Shown piece by piece: positions 8,398 through 15,764 of a DNA stretch of 26,894 nt. Position 1 is the stretch's first letter, and each line of letters begins with the position of its first letter. This DNA comes from a virus, in the IMG/VR virus record IMGVR_UViG_3300024346_000427, positions 1 to 26,894 of that record; one strand, 5' to 3'. The notes below the pieces were generated by a model. It searched no databases, was not told the origin of the DNA, and saw nothing but the letters and a program-made list of their open reading frames with translations. The position numbers were made by a program, and so were the translations under genes.

Positions 8398-8837
8398 GGC
8401 AATTGATTTTTATCGATAGTGCGTACTACAAAGTAGCCTCCTATGGAAGTCATAAGTATAGTTTCATACATGTTTACCCAAACCTCCCGGATTTCATACT
8501 CTACTGCTAAGGTGTCTAACAGAATAAATACAACTAAAAAAAGAACTAAGACACCAACTATAGCGGGACGGATATTTCGTGACAGCCAACTTTTACCAGC
8601 AACATCAGATTGCCAACGTTTAGTTATTTGCTTCTCGCCAACTATACGCACAGAAGCTTGGAAAAGCTCATTGAACTCTTCTTTATCTCCAGGTGTCAGG
8701 CTTCCATCCGAGTCTACTAAATTCTTTATTACCCCAAGTATTCCGCTGTTTGGCAATGCATCAGCCACAGACTCGAATAATTTTGGAGATTTCTTCTTGA
8801 GCCACGACCCTACTTTGGTGTCGCGCAATTTTTTCAT
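8385..8837 (-). CDS. Putative holin, GTA/3TM-type (150 aa)
   Basis: The N-terminal ~85 residues are soluble and include SLTPGDKEEFNELF and the segment ITKRWQSDVAGKSWLSRNIRP just before the membrane. Two hydrophobic segments follow, at about residues 91-111 (AIVGVLVLFLVVFILLDTLA) and 121-140 (ETILMTSIGGYFVVRTI). The 'RW.SD....SWLSRN.RP' element before the helices is typical of a widespread phage holin-like family related to GTA_holin_3TM. It would permeabilise the inner membrane at lysis. The start overlaps the stop of a 51-aa gene as TAATG, and the DUF5675 gene lies just upstream, so a lysis cassette is likely. Confidence 0.75.
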   Translation of the reverse strand: MKKLRDTKVGSWLKKKSPKLFESVADALPNSGILGVIKNLVDSDGSLTPGDKEEFNELFQASVRIVGEKQITKRWQSDVAGKSWLSRNIRPAIVGVLVLFLVVFILLDTLAVEYEIREVWVNMYETILMTSIGGYFVVRTIDKNQLPWQR

Positions 8838-8992
8838 TACAGTCGTACTGTAAAGTTAAACAAAGTCAGTTGATAATGCTTTGAGCCAAAGTCCAGTACT
8901 AAGTCGTATACAGTCACCTTACCTAGTCTTATTTTGACAATGAACTTATCTCCGTGTTTGTGGGGATTACCCCATGTGTTTGTAACCTTCAT
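8837..8992 (-). CDS. Short unrecognised gene before the holin (51 aa)
   Basis: The 129-nt stretch between the DUF5675 stop and the holin start is not empty. A frame opening with an ATG at 8992, inside the last codons of the DUF5675 gene (26-nt overlap), runs 51 codons to a TAA that overlaps the holin ATG as TAATG. The product starts MKVTNTWGNPHKHGDKFIVK and ends LTLFNFTVRL; it is basic, beta-like by pattern, and has no membrane helix. The overlap style at both ends matches the operon, which is the main evidence that it is real. I do not recognise it. It could be a lysis regulator or an unrelated small virion protein. Confidence 0.65.
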   Translation of the reverse strand: MKVTNTWGNPHKHGDKFIVKIRLGKVTVYDLVLDFGSKHYQLTLFNFTVRL

Positions 8993-9473
8993 CAAAGTTT
9001 TGGATTTCAATTTCTACGTGACCACCTTTATCAATAACATTAGCAATACTAGGGTAAACGGCATTGTACGCTTGAGTGCTATTGTAAAGCTCAAACTCTC
9101 CACCTTGTATTAAAGCAGGTCGGTATCCTAAAAGCAAACACCCTGCAGTGTGATCGTCGTTGTTACCGCAGTGAACCAGTATATCTGTAAAGCCTGGGAC
9201 ATCCTGTAAATGCAACATGCCTTTATGAATTTTACCAAAGCGTGTAGCGTACCGATCATTGAAACCCCCATTTTGCTTTAGACATATATCGTATGTCCCT
9301 TCAGGTATACGTGTTTCTCCATAAACCTTAGTTTCTCGGTACTCATCTTCTAGCGTAAAGCACAAAAACTGATGTCCTTTCTTTCCAATTTCGTAAGGAC
9401 TTACGGTTTTCATATACAAGACGCCTAAAGTGCTGTCTTTATTCGAAGAAATTCGTTGGAGTAAAAGCTTCAT
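8967..9473 (-). CDS. DUF5675 family protein, possible cell-wall enzyme
   Basis: The 168-residue product has the DUF5675 signature: an F.CFTLED stretch (residues 36-43), GETRIPEGTYDI (52-63), and VHCGN....TAGCLLLG (100-116) with H101, G103, N104, T109, G111 and C112. The order His...Gly-Cys near a small beta domain recalls the catalytic His/Cys of L,D-transpeptidases (HGT...GC), so peptidoglycan cleavage or binding is a reasonable guess but not established for this family. It has no signal peptide or membrane segment. It lies directly upstream of a 51-aa gene and a holin, where an endolysin is expected, and there is no other endolysin candidate in the window. Confidence 0.75.
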   Translation of the reverse strand: MKLLLQRISSNKDSTLGVLYMKTVSPYEIGKKGHQFLCFTLEDEYRETKVYGETRIPEGTYDICLKQNGGFNDRYATRFGKIHKGMLHLQDVPGFTDILVHCGNNDDHTAGCLLLGYRPALIQGGEFELYNSTQAYNAVYPSIANVIDKGGHVEIEIQNFDEGYKHMG

Positions 9474-9479
9474 GACGGG

Positions 9480-9494
9480 GGTATGCTGAAGATA
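9480..9494 (-). promoter_or_regulatory. Shared intergenic motif, copy 2
   Basis: The 31-nt gap before the DUF5675 gene contains TATCTTCAGCATACC on the minus strand. Nearly the same sequence, with one base fewer, lies in the gap at 13680-13693. These are two of the few gaps longer than 25 nt in the operon. It could be a weak promoter or a translation element, but the distance to the start codon differs (6 against 14 nt), so the role is uncertain and chance is possible. Confidence 0.25.
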
Positions 9495-9504
9495 ACAGGA
9501 AATA

Positions 9505-9771
9505 TCACTCTAAAATATCAGTAGGGAGGAAGTCAGATGAAGGCCAGTCAACTTCGTTTAACTGCACTTTAACCTCGTCATGAGTGTATGGCCCCAGATA
9601 AGGGTTTCTCGTTATTGGCGTGTAGTTATTGACATCAATCTTTATGATAAAGTAGAGGCCGTCACTACGGTACGAAAGTTTGTCTTTCGACTCTAAAACC
9701 TTAGTGAAATCAATATCGTTGACGTCTAAAGCGTCAATAAAAAAATATCGTCTTTCTTCAGGTACAATCAT
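9505..9771 (-). CDS. Hypothetical protein after the lectin gene (88 aa)
   Basis: This is an acidic 88-residue protein with no cysteines, membrane segment or recognised motif (it opens MIVPEERRYFFIDALDVND and ends SSDFLPTDILE). Its ATG overlaps the stop of the LamG-type gene as ATGA, so it is likely made together with that adhesin. Small genes straight after fibre or lectin genes are often assembly chaperones, but here that is only a positional guess. A 31-nt gap then separates it from the DUF5675 gene. Confidence 0.65.
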   Translation of the reverse strand: MIVPEERRYFFIDALDVNDIDFTKVLESKDKLSYRSDGLYFIIKIDVNNYTPITRNPYLGPYTHDEVKVQLNEVDWPSSDFLPTDILE

Positions 9772-10772
9772 ATCGAGCCGTATCTATCGACGTATGCATC
9801 AAAGTTCTGCTCTATCTCTGCGGCAGTCAACACCCTGTTGTACATCATTAGCTCGTAGGTATTCGTAGACAGCTTGTTAGAGCTGACCACTGCATTGCCA
9901 TTGTACGAGGTATTCAAAGCCATTACGCCGTGATGCCAATACTGGCTTCCGTCTTTAATCTGGCTAGTAGTGTCATAAGTCAGGTTTGCACTAGACCCGC
10001 TAAGATTACTCATTGATCCCTGTGATGCGCTGGCAGTAAATGTTTGACCATTAATATAACAGATAAAGTTATTGCTTGAGCTAGAGGTTAAGTCAACGGT
10101 CATAGCAACATGTACCTTAGTGTTGGGCTTTAGTTCGTACTGACTTCGACTACTATTGTAATGGAAGTAAGTTGACATATTACTAGGAGGCTTTAGTCTA
10201 ACAACAGAGCCATAGTAATTACTATGGTCAAACCCGTAAAGACCATATCTTAGGAGTGTACCTCTGGTAGAGGAAGAATAAGTTTGCCTTCTGCGCCTAC
10301 TTGCCAATCCACAATATGCGTCGCTTACTACATACCCCGTGCTGCCATCTTCAGGAAAAGAGAAGACAGCCATAAAGGTATATTGGTCCTGATCGTGCGT
10401 TTCACTACCACTAGAGGCTGAACCCTCTCCATAAAAATAATCAGTTGAAGGAACACTTATTTCACCGTAATCATCCACTCCATCAAACTGTATGTAGTTG
10501 TCTCCTGAGGTAGGCTCCGTCGGGCCATTGCTCAGAGTCATGCTATAGCCGTTAGAACTCAGGTCGGTCCAGGTGGTTGGGGTAGTAGACGAGTTGTAGC
10601 TGTTTTCGTCTCCTGCGTTAAAGTGCATCTCCAAACCACTACTTACATAGTCTGTCAAGGACACGGATGTCGCCGTAGAGCCGTTAAACTTTGCAATACT
10701 AGCTTTAGCAATGCTGTTAATCTTAGCAACCGAGCTAAAGGCTAAGGCGTTTATTTTACCTATATCAGCCAT
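9768..10772 (-). CDS. LamG / concanavalin-like adhesin (334 aa)
   Basis: The N-terminal ~35 residues carry a repeated hydrophobic motif, IGKINALAFSSVAKINSIAK then KFNG, which I take as a virion attachment segment. From about residue 41 the protein looks like a concanavalin-type lectin of the LamG group: YVSSGLEMHFNAGD, TWTDLSSNGYSMTL, YIQFDGVDDYGEI, a VHVAMTVDL strand, ICYINGQ, and the closing ELMMYNRVLTAAEIEQNFDA. These are standard landmarks of phage and Bacteroidota lectin-like proteins. It probably binds surface glycans of the host. The start overlaps the previous gene as TAATG and the end overlaps the next as ATGA. There is an unusual Arg run (SRRRRQ) near residue 160. Confidence 0.8.
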   Translation of the reverse strand: MADIGKINALAFSSVAKINSIAKASIAKFNGSTATSVSLTDYVSSGLEMHFNAGDENSYNSSTTPTTWTDLSSNGYSMTLSNGPTEPTSGDNYIQFDGVDDYGEISVPSTDYFYGEGSASSGSETHDQDQYTFMAVFSFPEDGSTGYVVSDAYCGLASRRRRQTYSSSTRGTLLRYGLYGFDHSNYYGSVVRLKPPSNMSTYFHYNSSRSQYELKPNTKVHVAMTVDLTSSSSNNFICYINGQTFTASASQGSMSNLSGSSANLTYDTTSQIKDGSQYWHHGVMALNTSYNGNAVVSSNKLSTNTYELMMYNRVLTAAEIEQNFDAYVDRYGSI

Positions 10773-11953
10773 TATGCAATCTCAATATAGTCTGGAGAAG
10801 GATTTATGTAAATGTATCCGTTAGCCAAAACGTACCCTACAACTCTTACAAAGTCCCCTGTAGCGGAAGGAGCGGTAGCCGTTACAGTACCTTCTGTTGT
10901 TCCTACATACAGAGTATCTCCAGCTGAAAATGAATGAGCGCTACTTGAGTGTATACCCTTGACAAGGATGCCATTTGTAGCTGAAGAAGTGCCTAGCGCA
11001 ATGCCAACCAAACCTTTGGTCTTAGCTTCGACATCTGCATCAGCAGCGACCCACCCCGAAGAAGTGTGAACGTAGAATTTATTCTGAACTAATGTGTTGC
11101 TTCCAAATTTCACGACCTCCCCTTCCCAAGTGTTATTGGCATAAGCACTGCTCCTAGTGACAATTTCTATTGATTGTCCGTCTAGCTCGTTAGCTGCGGT
11201 AATAAATCCTGAGTCGTTCGACAGTTGCGAGGTAGCCGTGGGTATCGTAGGTGTGTTAGAAATATCTCCGTAATCGATACCGGTGGTATCACCGCTAAAT
11301 GTTACAGTGTTTGCAGCACTAGAGAATGTAACATTTCCAGATACATCCAAAGAGCTGGTGTTCAAGTCTACTACAGGAGCTTGTACGATATTACTCATCT
11401 GTATGTCTAGAACCTCAACTGGAGTGCCTGCATTTTCCAGATACACTTCTAACCTTCCATATGCAGAGTTCTTGCCAGACGTATTGTTTAGGTCGTCCTC
11501 AGTAATCTTTAAGTAGCTTCCATACAGCCCAATAGATGCAGCATGCGTGTCAAGTTCTAGCGTACCGCCTTCGTCTCTGTCAGCACCCCCACTATCGAAC
11601 TTGTGTACAAACTTTGTTGTCCCTGAGTTGTTCTCAGATGTATCTGCTTTTACAAACTTCACCAAGTTTATGTTTTCAGCAAACACATCGTTAAGTGCGG
11701 TCACTGTTGCAGATGCTGATGCGCCTAGTGCAGTACCGTCTTCGTCGGTGAATAGTGTATACGCTGCTTTTTGAAACAGATATATGTCTGAAGCAGCAGC
11801 AGTTGATTCTCCTATCCGAACATCTACTGTGGTATTGTCGCTTGAATTTACTTCAGCTATAATATTTGCTTGGTTGTCAAAGAACTGTACAGCTGATTTT
11901 TGGGAGTCATCAAACAGTACTTGCCCATTATGTATGTATACTTTAACAGCCAT
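10772..11953 (-). CDS. Virion appendage protein with conserved C-terminal domain (393 aa)
   Basis: The N-terminus (MAVKVYIHNGQVLFDD, then FQKAAYTLFTDEDG at about residues 60-73) resembles the head of structural proteins common in aquatic phages. The middle has a fibre-like element, GDISNTPTIPTATSQLSNDSGF. The last ~80 residues hold a compact domain: KGLVGIALG, GILVKGIHS, AGDTLYVGTTEG, then VRVVGYVLANGYIYINPSPD. That last domain is found on many phage capsid- or tail-associated proteins. It is likely an appendage or spike subunit with this domain exposed. It sits between a calcium-loop fibre and a lectin, and it shares the overlapping-gene style (TAAATG upstream, TAATG downstream). The exact place in the virion cannot be told from sequence. 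Confidence 0.7.
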   Translation of the reverse strand: MAVKVYIHNGQVLFDDSQKSAVQFFDNQANIIAEVNSSDNTTVDVRIGESTAAASDIYLFQKAAYTLFTDEDGTALGASASATVTALNDVFAENINLVKFVKADTSENNSGTTKFVHKFDSGGADRDEGGTLELDTHAASIGLYGSYLKITEDDLNNTSGKNSAYGRLEVYLENAGTPVEVLDIQMSNIVQAPVVDLNTSSLDVSGNVTFSSAANTVTFSGDTTGIDYGDISNTPTIPTATSQLSNDSGFITAANELDGQSIEIVTRSSAYANNTWEGEVVKFGSNTLVQNKFYVHTSSGWVAADADVEAKTKGLVGIALGTSSATNGILVKGIHSSSAHSFSAGDTLYVGTTEGTVTATAPSATGDFVRVVGYVLANGYIYINPSPDYIEIA

Positions 11954-11954
11954 T

Positions 11955-13301
11955 TTAACTGATTACGAGGTTAGTAATGTTAGTACCGAAAGACACTGTC
12001 CAAGCCTCCGGCTTAATTACAATGTTCCCTGAATTCGCTGCCGCAGAGCTATTGTACCCCCACCTCATGCGCACCTCTTGTACGTCTGCCACCCAAAAAT
12101 CAGTTCCAGCGGCTTCTTCCCAGGCTGCTACTAAATCAATTGATTGACCATTACCTGCAGGCCATGCTGCTGCAGGATCAAAAGCCTGAGTTATACCAAC
12201 TGGTACTTCTAAAAAAGGAACCTGACCAGGTACGTAAGCCCCTGAGGGTGTAAAAGAGCTAAAGTTATCTGTCAGGCTTTGATCAGAAAATCCAACCTGA
12301 AACTTTCCTATTAGCATGGTGTGATCTGTCCATGTACCACTGACCTTGCGTCCTACAGTAAGCCAAATAAAAACAAGAGCTGCTCCTGCCCCAGTGTAAT
12401 CTATTCCCCACAATGGACTATAGGCAAACCCAAACCCGTATACACCAGATCCTCCAGCTGCAATTTCTACCTCTGTGCCATCACTAAATGTTACAAAGTC
12501 ATCTGCTGTTGTCACAGTAACAGCTACTGTGTTGCTGTCTGAGGGAACATCTCCTGTAGTTGCACTAGTTCCGGCTACAGCAACACCGAAATACGTGACA
12601 GTTGCAGCCACACCGGTTATATTGATGTTGCCGTCTATCTCGTCTGCTTCAAACGTAAAGTACTTCTTTCCGTACTGTGCTGCGGGTACTGCCTGACCAA
12701 TAAGCCCAAGCAGAGCAATCAAATCAGCAGTGTTGACTATACCATCCCCATTCATATCGCCAGGGCTTCCCCCAGTACTTACGCTACCTCCGTAGCTACC
12801 AACGGTGCCGTAGCCATCAGCAACATAGCCATTAACTATGTCGTTTGTAATAGCTTCTATAATGTTTCGAAGTGTAAGACTTCTTACTCCTTGAGTACTG
12901 TTAATTCTTGCTACAAATTTTACATCATCTAGATGGTCAGCTAGTGTTTCTCCTATGCTTTCTGAGGCGCTATCTGCTACAGCAGCTGCAAAATCCCCAG
13001 GTTTAAATAAGCTTGTGTAGCGATCAGTATGAAAAATCTCATTATGGTTGCTAGCTGTTCCCCAAGCAAGATTATTGCCTTTATACAGATAAGCATCGTA
13101 CCTTGCTGTTGCACCCTTTATTATAGATAGATAGCCGGGAGTTTGTAGATTAGCCTCTCCCCAGGTAGTCCAATCTGATGTAGAGCCAAAAATACCTATA
13201 CCTTTTATTGGGCTATTGGTATTAGTTCCGTCCTCTGACAGATCTATGACAGGGAATCCAGACCGAGCGTTTTCTATTACATCAGCTAGTTTTATCGGCA
13301 T
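11955..13301 (-). CDS. Fibre protein with anchor domain and dockerin-type calcium loop
   Basis: Residues 1-95 form an N-terminal domain (MPIKLADVIENARSGFPVID..., ending AYLYKGNNLAWGTASNHNE) that clearly resembles the start of the 567-aa protein two genes upstream, so it is likely a shared virion anchor. A helical linker follows (about 104-160), then a Gly/Ser hinge and a dockerin-type loop, DMNGDGIVNTAD (residues 182-193), with the D, N, D, G, N and D ligand positions all present. The remaining 250 residues are beta-rich with a closing NIVIKPEAWTVSFG strand. It overlaps the DUF1617-like gene by 20 nt. It is likely a tail fibre or spike; the calcium loop may stabilise the fold or dock a partner. 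Confidence 0.75.
   Translation of the reverse strand: MPIKLADVIENARSGFPVIDLSEDGTNTNSPIKGIGIFGSTSDWTTWGEANLQTPGYLSIIKGATARYDAYLYKGNNLAWGTASNHNEIFHTDRYTSLFKPGDFAAAVADSASESIGETLADHLDDVKFVARINSTQGVRSLTLRNIIEAITNDIVNGYVADGYGTVGSYGGSVSTGGSPGDMNGDGIVNTADLIALLGLIGQAVPAAQYGKKYFTFEADEIDGNINITGVAATVTYFGVAVAGTSATTGDVPSDSNTVAVTVTTADDFVTFSDGTEVEIAAGGSGVYGFGFAYSPLWGIDYTGAGAALVFIWLTVGRKVSGTWTDHTMLIGKFQVGFSDQSLTDNFSSFTPSGAYVPGQVPFLEVPVGITQAFDPAAAWPAGNGQSIDLVAAWEEAAGTDFWVADVQEVRMRWGYNSSAAANSGNIVIKPEAWTVSFGTNITNLVIS
12723..12758 (-). other. Dockerin-type calcium loop (in 448-aa fibre)
   Basis: The twelve codons encode DMNGDGIVNTAD, which matches the type I dockerin loop D-x-N-x-D-G-x-x-N-x-x-D at every ligand position. 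The following LIALLGLIG is the hydrophobic helix expected after the loop. Only one loop is present, whereas cellulosomal dockerins have two. Confidence 0.8.
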
Positions 13302-13665
13302 CTTCTTTCACGATTAAGTAGTCCATAGCTGCAAGCAGAACATTAGGCTCAATCATCAAAGTGCCATCATCAATAAGAGTGACTTTCTTCAAACGGACTT
13401 TCTGTTCCGTATTTAAAAGATCCTCTACTTGATCCCGAAATGCAACAGCATCTTCTTCACTTACCTCTGGCTCTCCCTTTGCATCTGTAGACGCCTTGGT
13501 TTTTAGAACTCCGATGTGAATCTCTCGCTGCTCTTCGAATAGATCCACTATAGGCTTAAGCTTTGAGATATTCTGAGCCAGCATCCAACTGGTTTTAAGT
13601 GGCAGCGTGTTAGTGCTGATTTGCTGGAAGGCACGGAAAACGTTGATACATTCTTTGAGTAACAT
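13282..13665 (-). CDS. DUF1617-like phage protein (127 aa)
   Basis: The N-terminus (KECINVFRAFQQISTNTLPL then KTSWMLAQNISKLKP) has the 'ALxxL....LPxKxSxxIAKNxxKL' layout I associate with DUF1617-type phage proteins found in tail modules of many siphophages and podophages. The first ~60 residues should be helical. A charged central stretch (GEPEVSEEDAVAFRDQVEDLL) and a short beta C-terminal part follow. It may be a small assembly or chaperone protein for the neighbouring fibres. It is preceded by a 30-nt gap and overlaps the 448-aa fibre gene by 20 nt. The family call is moderate; the function is unknown. Confidence 0.6.
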   Translation of the reverse strand: MLLKECINVFRAFQQISTNTLPLKTSWMLAQNISKLKPIVDLFEEQREIHIGVLKTKASTDAKGEPEVSEEDAVAFRDQVEDLLNTEQKVRLKKVTLIDDGTLMIEPNVLLAAMDYLIVKEDADKTS

Positions 13666-13679
13666 GAATACTATTCTTT

Positions 13680-13693
13680 GGTATGCTAAGATA
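13680..13693 (-). promoter_or_regulatory. Shared intergenic motif, copy 1
   Basis: On the minus strand this 30-nt gap contains TATCTTAGCATACC, which reappears with one inserted base at 9480-9494. The TATCTTAG part differs by one base from the Bacteroidota -7 promoter element TAnnTTTG, but I see no matching upstream TTTG at the right spacing. It is recorded as a candidate only. Confidence 0.25.
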
Positions 13694-13695
13694 CA

Positions 13696-15753
13696 TCAAC
13701 CAATGATAACGATATCGAATACCTCATCTACAGCGGCGTTGGGAATATGTATCCGCGCAGCAAACGCTGTAGTTGAAACAAACTTCACAAACACAACCTC
13801 TTCAGAAGCATTGGTGACTTGTACCAAGATTCTTTGCGTATTCAGGTTGTGCGTAACGTCCACGTAACCAGCTGATACATCACCTGATGCCCACGTATGT
13901 GTATTGACGTATTTCTCTGCAATCTTATTTTCTGCAGAAGCGTCGTGACTCCAGTTGTTGACTGCCCACACACTCGCACTGTTATCAAAGACAACTTTTG
14001 GATACTTGGCGGCATCATCGGTTACGTAGCCTTTTTTAAATGCCTCAATACCTATGTCAATAGCCAGCTCACCAGCATCAGTATAGACCGCATTATTACC
14101 CGCATCAGCATTACCGAGCGTAATGATAGCATCTCTTACATAAACATTTTCTTGCTGAATATTGACGACCGAACCCTCACCGAGTACAGTAAAGTCTCCT
14201 TTTACAAGCAAGTCACCAGTAGTCAGCTTACCTCTATCATCGGCAGATGCCGGTGTAAACGTGAGGTCATTTGAATCAATATACGTCTCCGTAATATCAC
14301 CAGCAGCATCTGCACTGGTCATCAAAACTTTGTAGCTGCTGGCATCAGTACCTTCGGTAACATCAATGTGAGATATAAGAGAGGATATATCGCCAGATAC
14401 TAAATAGGTGGACGCGTCTAGTGTAACATTAGTTCCATCCGTTGTTAGAAGTCCAGAGCCAGATAGACCGGCAATGTCGGCAAGCTTCCCATCAACATTG
14501 AAAGTTATTTCTTCGGCGGAAGCGGTGTTGGTTGTGAAAGATCCACCAGTAGTTAAGCCAGTTCCGGCAGTTAAAGTAATTGTTGAGTTGTTCGCGTTTG
14601 CTGAAGCTTCTACTAACTCATACCCAGTAGCAGAGTGATTATATGCCACCAAGTATCCATCTGTTCCTTCAGCTCCTGTTAGTGCGGTAAGGGCATTAGC
14701 GGTTGCAGCCTGCAACAAAGAACCTGCAGCAATAGACGTCAAATTTGTACCTCCGCTAGTAACAGGTATAGTACCACCTGTAATTTCTTGATTGGATAGC
14801 GTTAGGTAATTAGTATTTGCTAAAGTAACATTAGTTGAGTTATCTGTACCTATTGGATCTGCATAGCCAGTAACATAGGTAGAAATCTGGGCTCCCGTAG
14901 CAAGCGCGGTTGCACCTGAACTAACAGCACTAGTTACAACAGCAAGCGCAGGTGTAGTCGTAGTGTCAGTAACAGTGAGTTGGTTTGTCGAACTTGAAGT
15001 TACTTGAGTAACCGTACCGGCATTAGTCGTGTACCCGAAATTTGTAACAAAGTCATAAATCTGATCCCCGGTAGCGTAGCTAGTCCCACTGTCGACAACT
15101 GATGCAGTCGGGACGGTAATTACTAAATCTCCACCGGCAAAAGCCGTGGATACAGCATTACCACCAGCAATTTTTAGTGTATCCCCATTGTTTATCGTTA
15201 GTGTAGCCCCATCTTCATCTTCAACAATAAGAGAAGTAAATCCATCAATACTAGAAGCAGCACTGTTTACTATGTTCAGCTTTTCAAAACCTGCTGGTAC
15301 AGCTGTATAGCTACCGCTCTCTCCAGATATAGTAAACTTGGGCAGTTTATCGGTTCCACTACCCGATCCTCCAACCTGAGTAATGTCTGTCAAGACCCAA
15401 TACTCTGGTTCCGCCGTGCCTGCACTTACCTCAAACTTAGTTCCACCAGAATCATATACTCCAGTCGATGGATTGATAAGAATAAAGTTTGTACTTGCAC
15501 TATTGTTTTGCACCAAAGCCCGCCCGTCTGCCACGTAAAACATGGTAGAGTACTGCTTTAGCCATCCTGGAGAAGCATTTGTATGCTCGTCTTGGAATAC
15601 AGACTTGGTATTACCGCCTGGGTCTGTGTACGTTGCAAACAGATCTGTCCAATCATCAATTGCAGAACGAAGGCCTCCACGCGCCTTATCAGTATCAATA
15701 ACAGCTTTACCTGCTGCTTGGTGGAGTAGTATATCTGGATTAAATAGTGGCAT
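13696..15753 (-). CDS. Tail fibre protein (685 aa)
   Basis: It opens MPLFNPDILLHQAAGKAVID, a possible divergent version of the anchor in its two neighbours. The body has classical fibre elements: GTIPVTSGGTNLTSIAAGSL (the 'PVxxGGTxxTS' fibre repeat), two similar short units (TGDQIYDFVTNFGYTT and TGAQISTYVTGY), and many Thr/Asn/Ser-rich beta strands. Near the C-terminus are a VRDAIITLGNAD segment and a VTHNLNTQRILVQV strand pair (about residues 633-646), found at the ends of numerous phage fibres. It is very probably a trimeric fibre that binds the host surface. It is followed by an 11-nt gap on the start side and a 30-nt gap on the end side. No Shine-Dalgarno sequence precedes the ATG. Confidence 0.8.
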   Translation of the reverse strand: MPLFNPDILLHQAAGKAVIDTDKARGGLRSAIDDWTDLFATYTDPGGNTKSVFQDEHTNASPGWLKQYSTMFYVADGRALVQNNSASTNFILINPSTGVYDSGGTKFEVSAGTAEPEYWVLTDITQVGGSGSGTDKLPKFTISGESGSYTAVPAGFEKLNIVNSAASSIDGFTSLIVEDEDGATLTINNGDTLKIAGGNAVSTAFAGGDLVITVPTASVVDSGTSYATGDQIYDFVTNFGYTTNAGTVTQVTSSSTNQLTVTDTTTTPALAVVTSAVSSGATALATGAQISTYVTGYADPIGTDNSTNVTLANTNYLTLSNQEITGGTIPVTSGGTNLTSIAAGSLLQAATANALTALTGAEGTDGYLVAYNHSATGYELVEASANANNSTITLTAGTGLTTGGSFTTNTASAEEITFNVDGKLADIAGLSGSGLLTTDGTNVTLDASTYLVSGDISSLISHIDVTEGTDASSYKVLMTSADAAGDITETYIDSNDLTFTPASADDRGKLTTGDLLVKGDFTVLGEGSVVNIQQENVYVRDAIITLGNADAGNNAVYTDAGELAIDIGIEAFKKGYVTDDAAKYPKVVFDNSASVWAVNNWSHDASAENKIAEKYVNTHTWASGDVSAGYVDVTHNLNTQRILVQVTNASEEVVFVKFVSTTAFAARIHIPNAAVDEVFDIVIIG

Positions 15754-15764
15754 AGCTATAAGTA

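Noticed and set aside
13696-15753. Low-complexity Thr/Ser/Asn-rich DNA as possible tandem repeats or a diversity-generating target
   Set aside because: The repetition is at protein level and typical of fibres; I see no template repeat or reverse transcriptase in the window.
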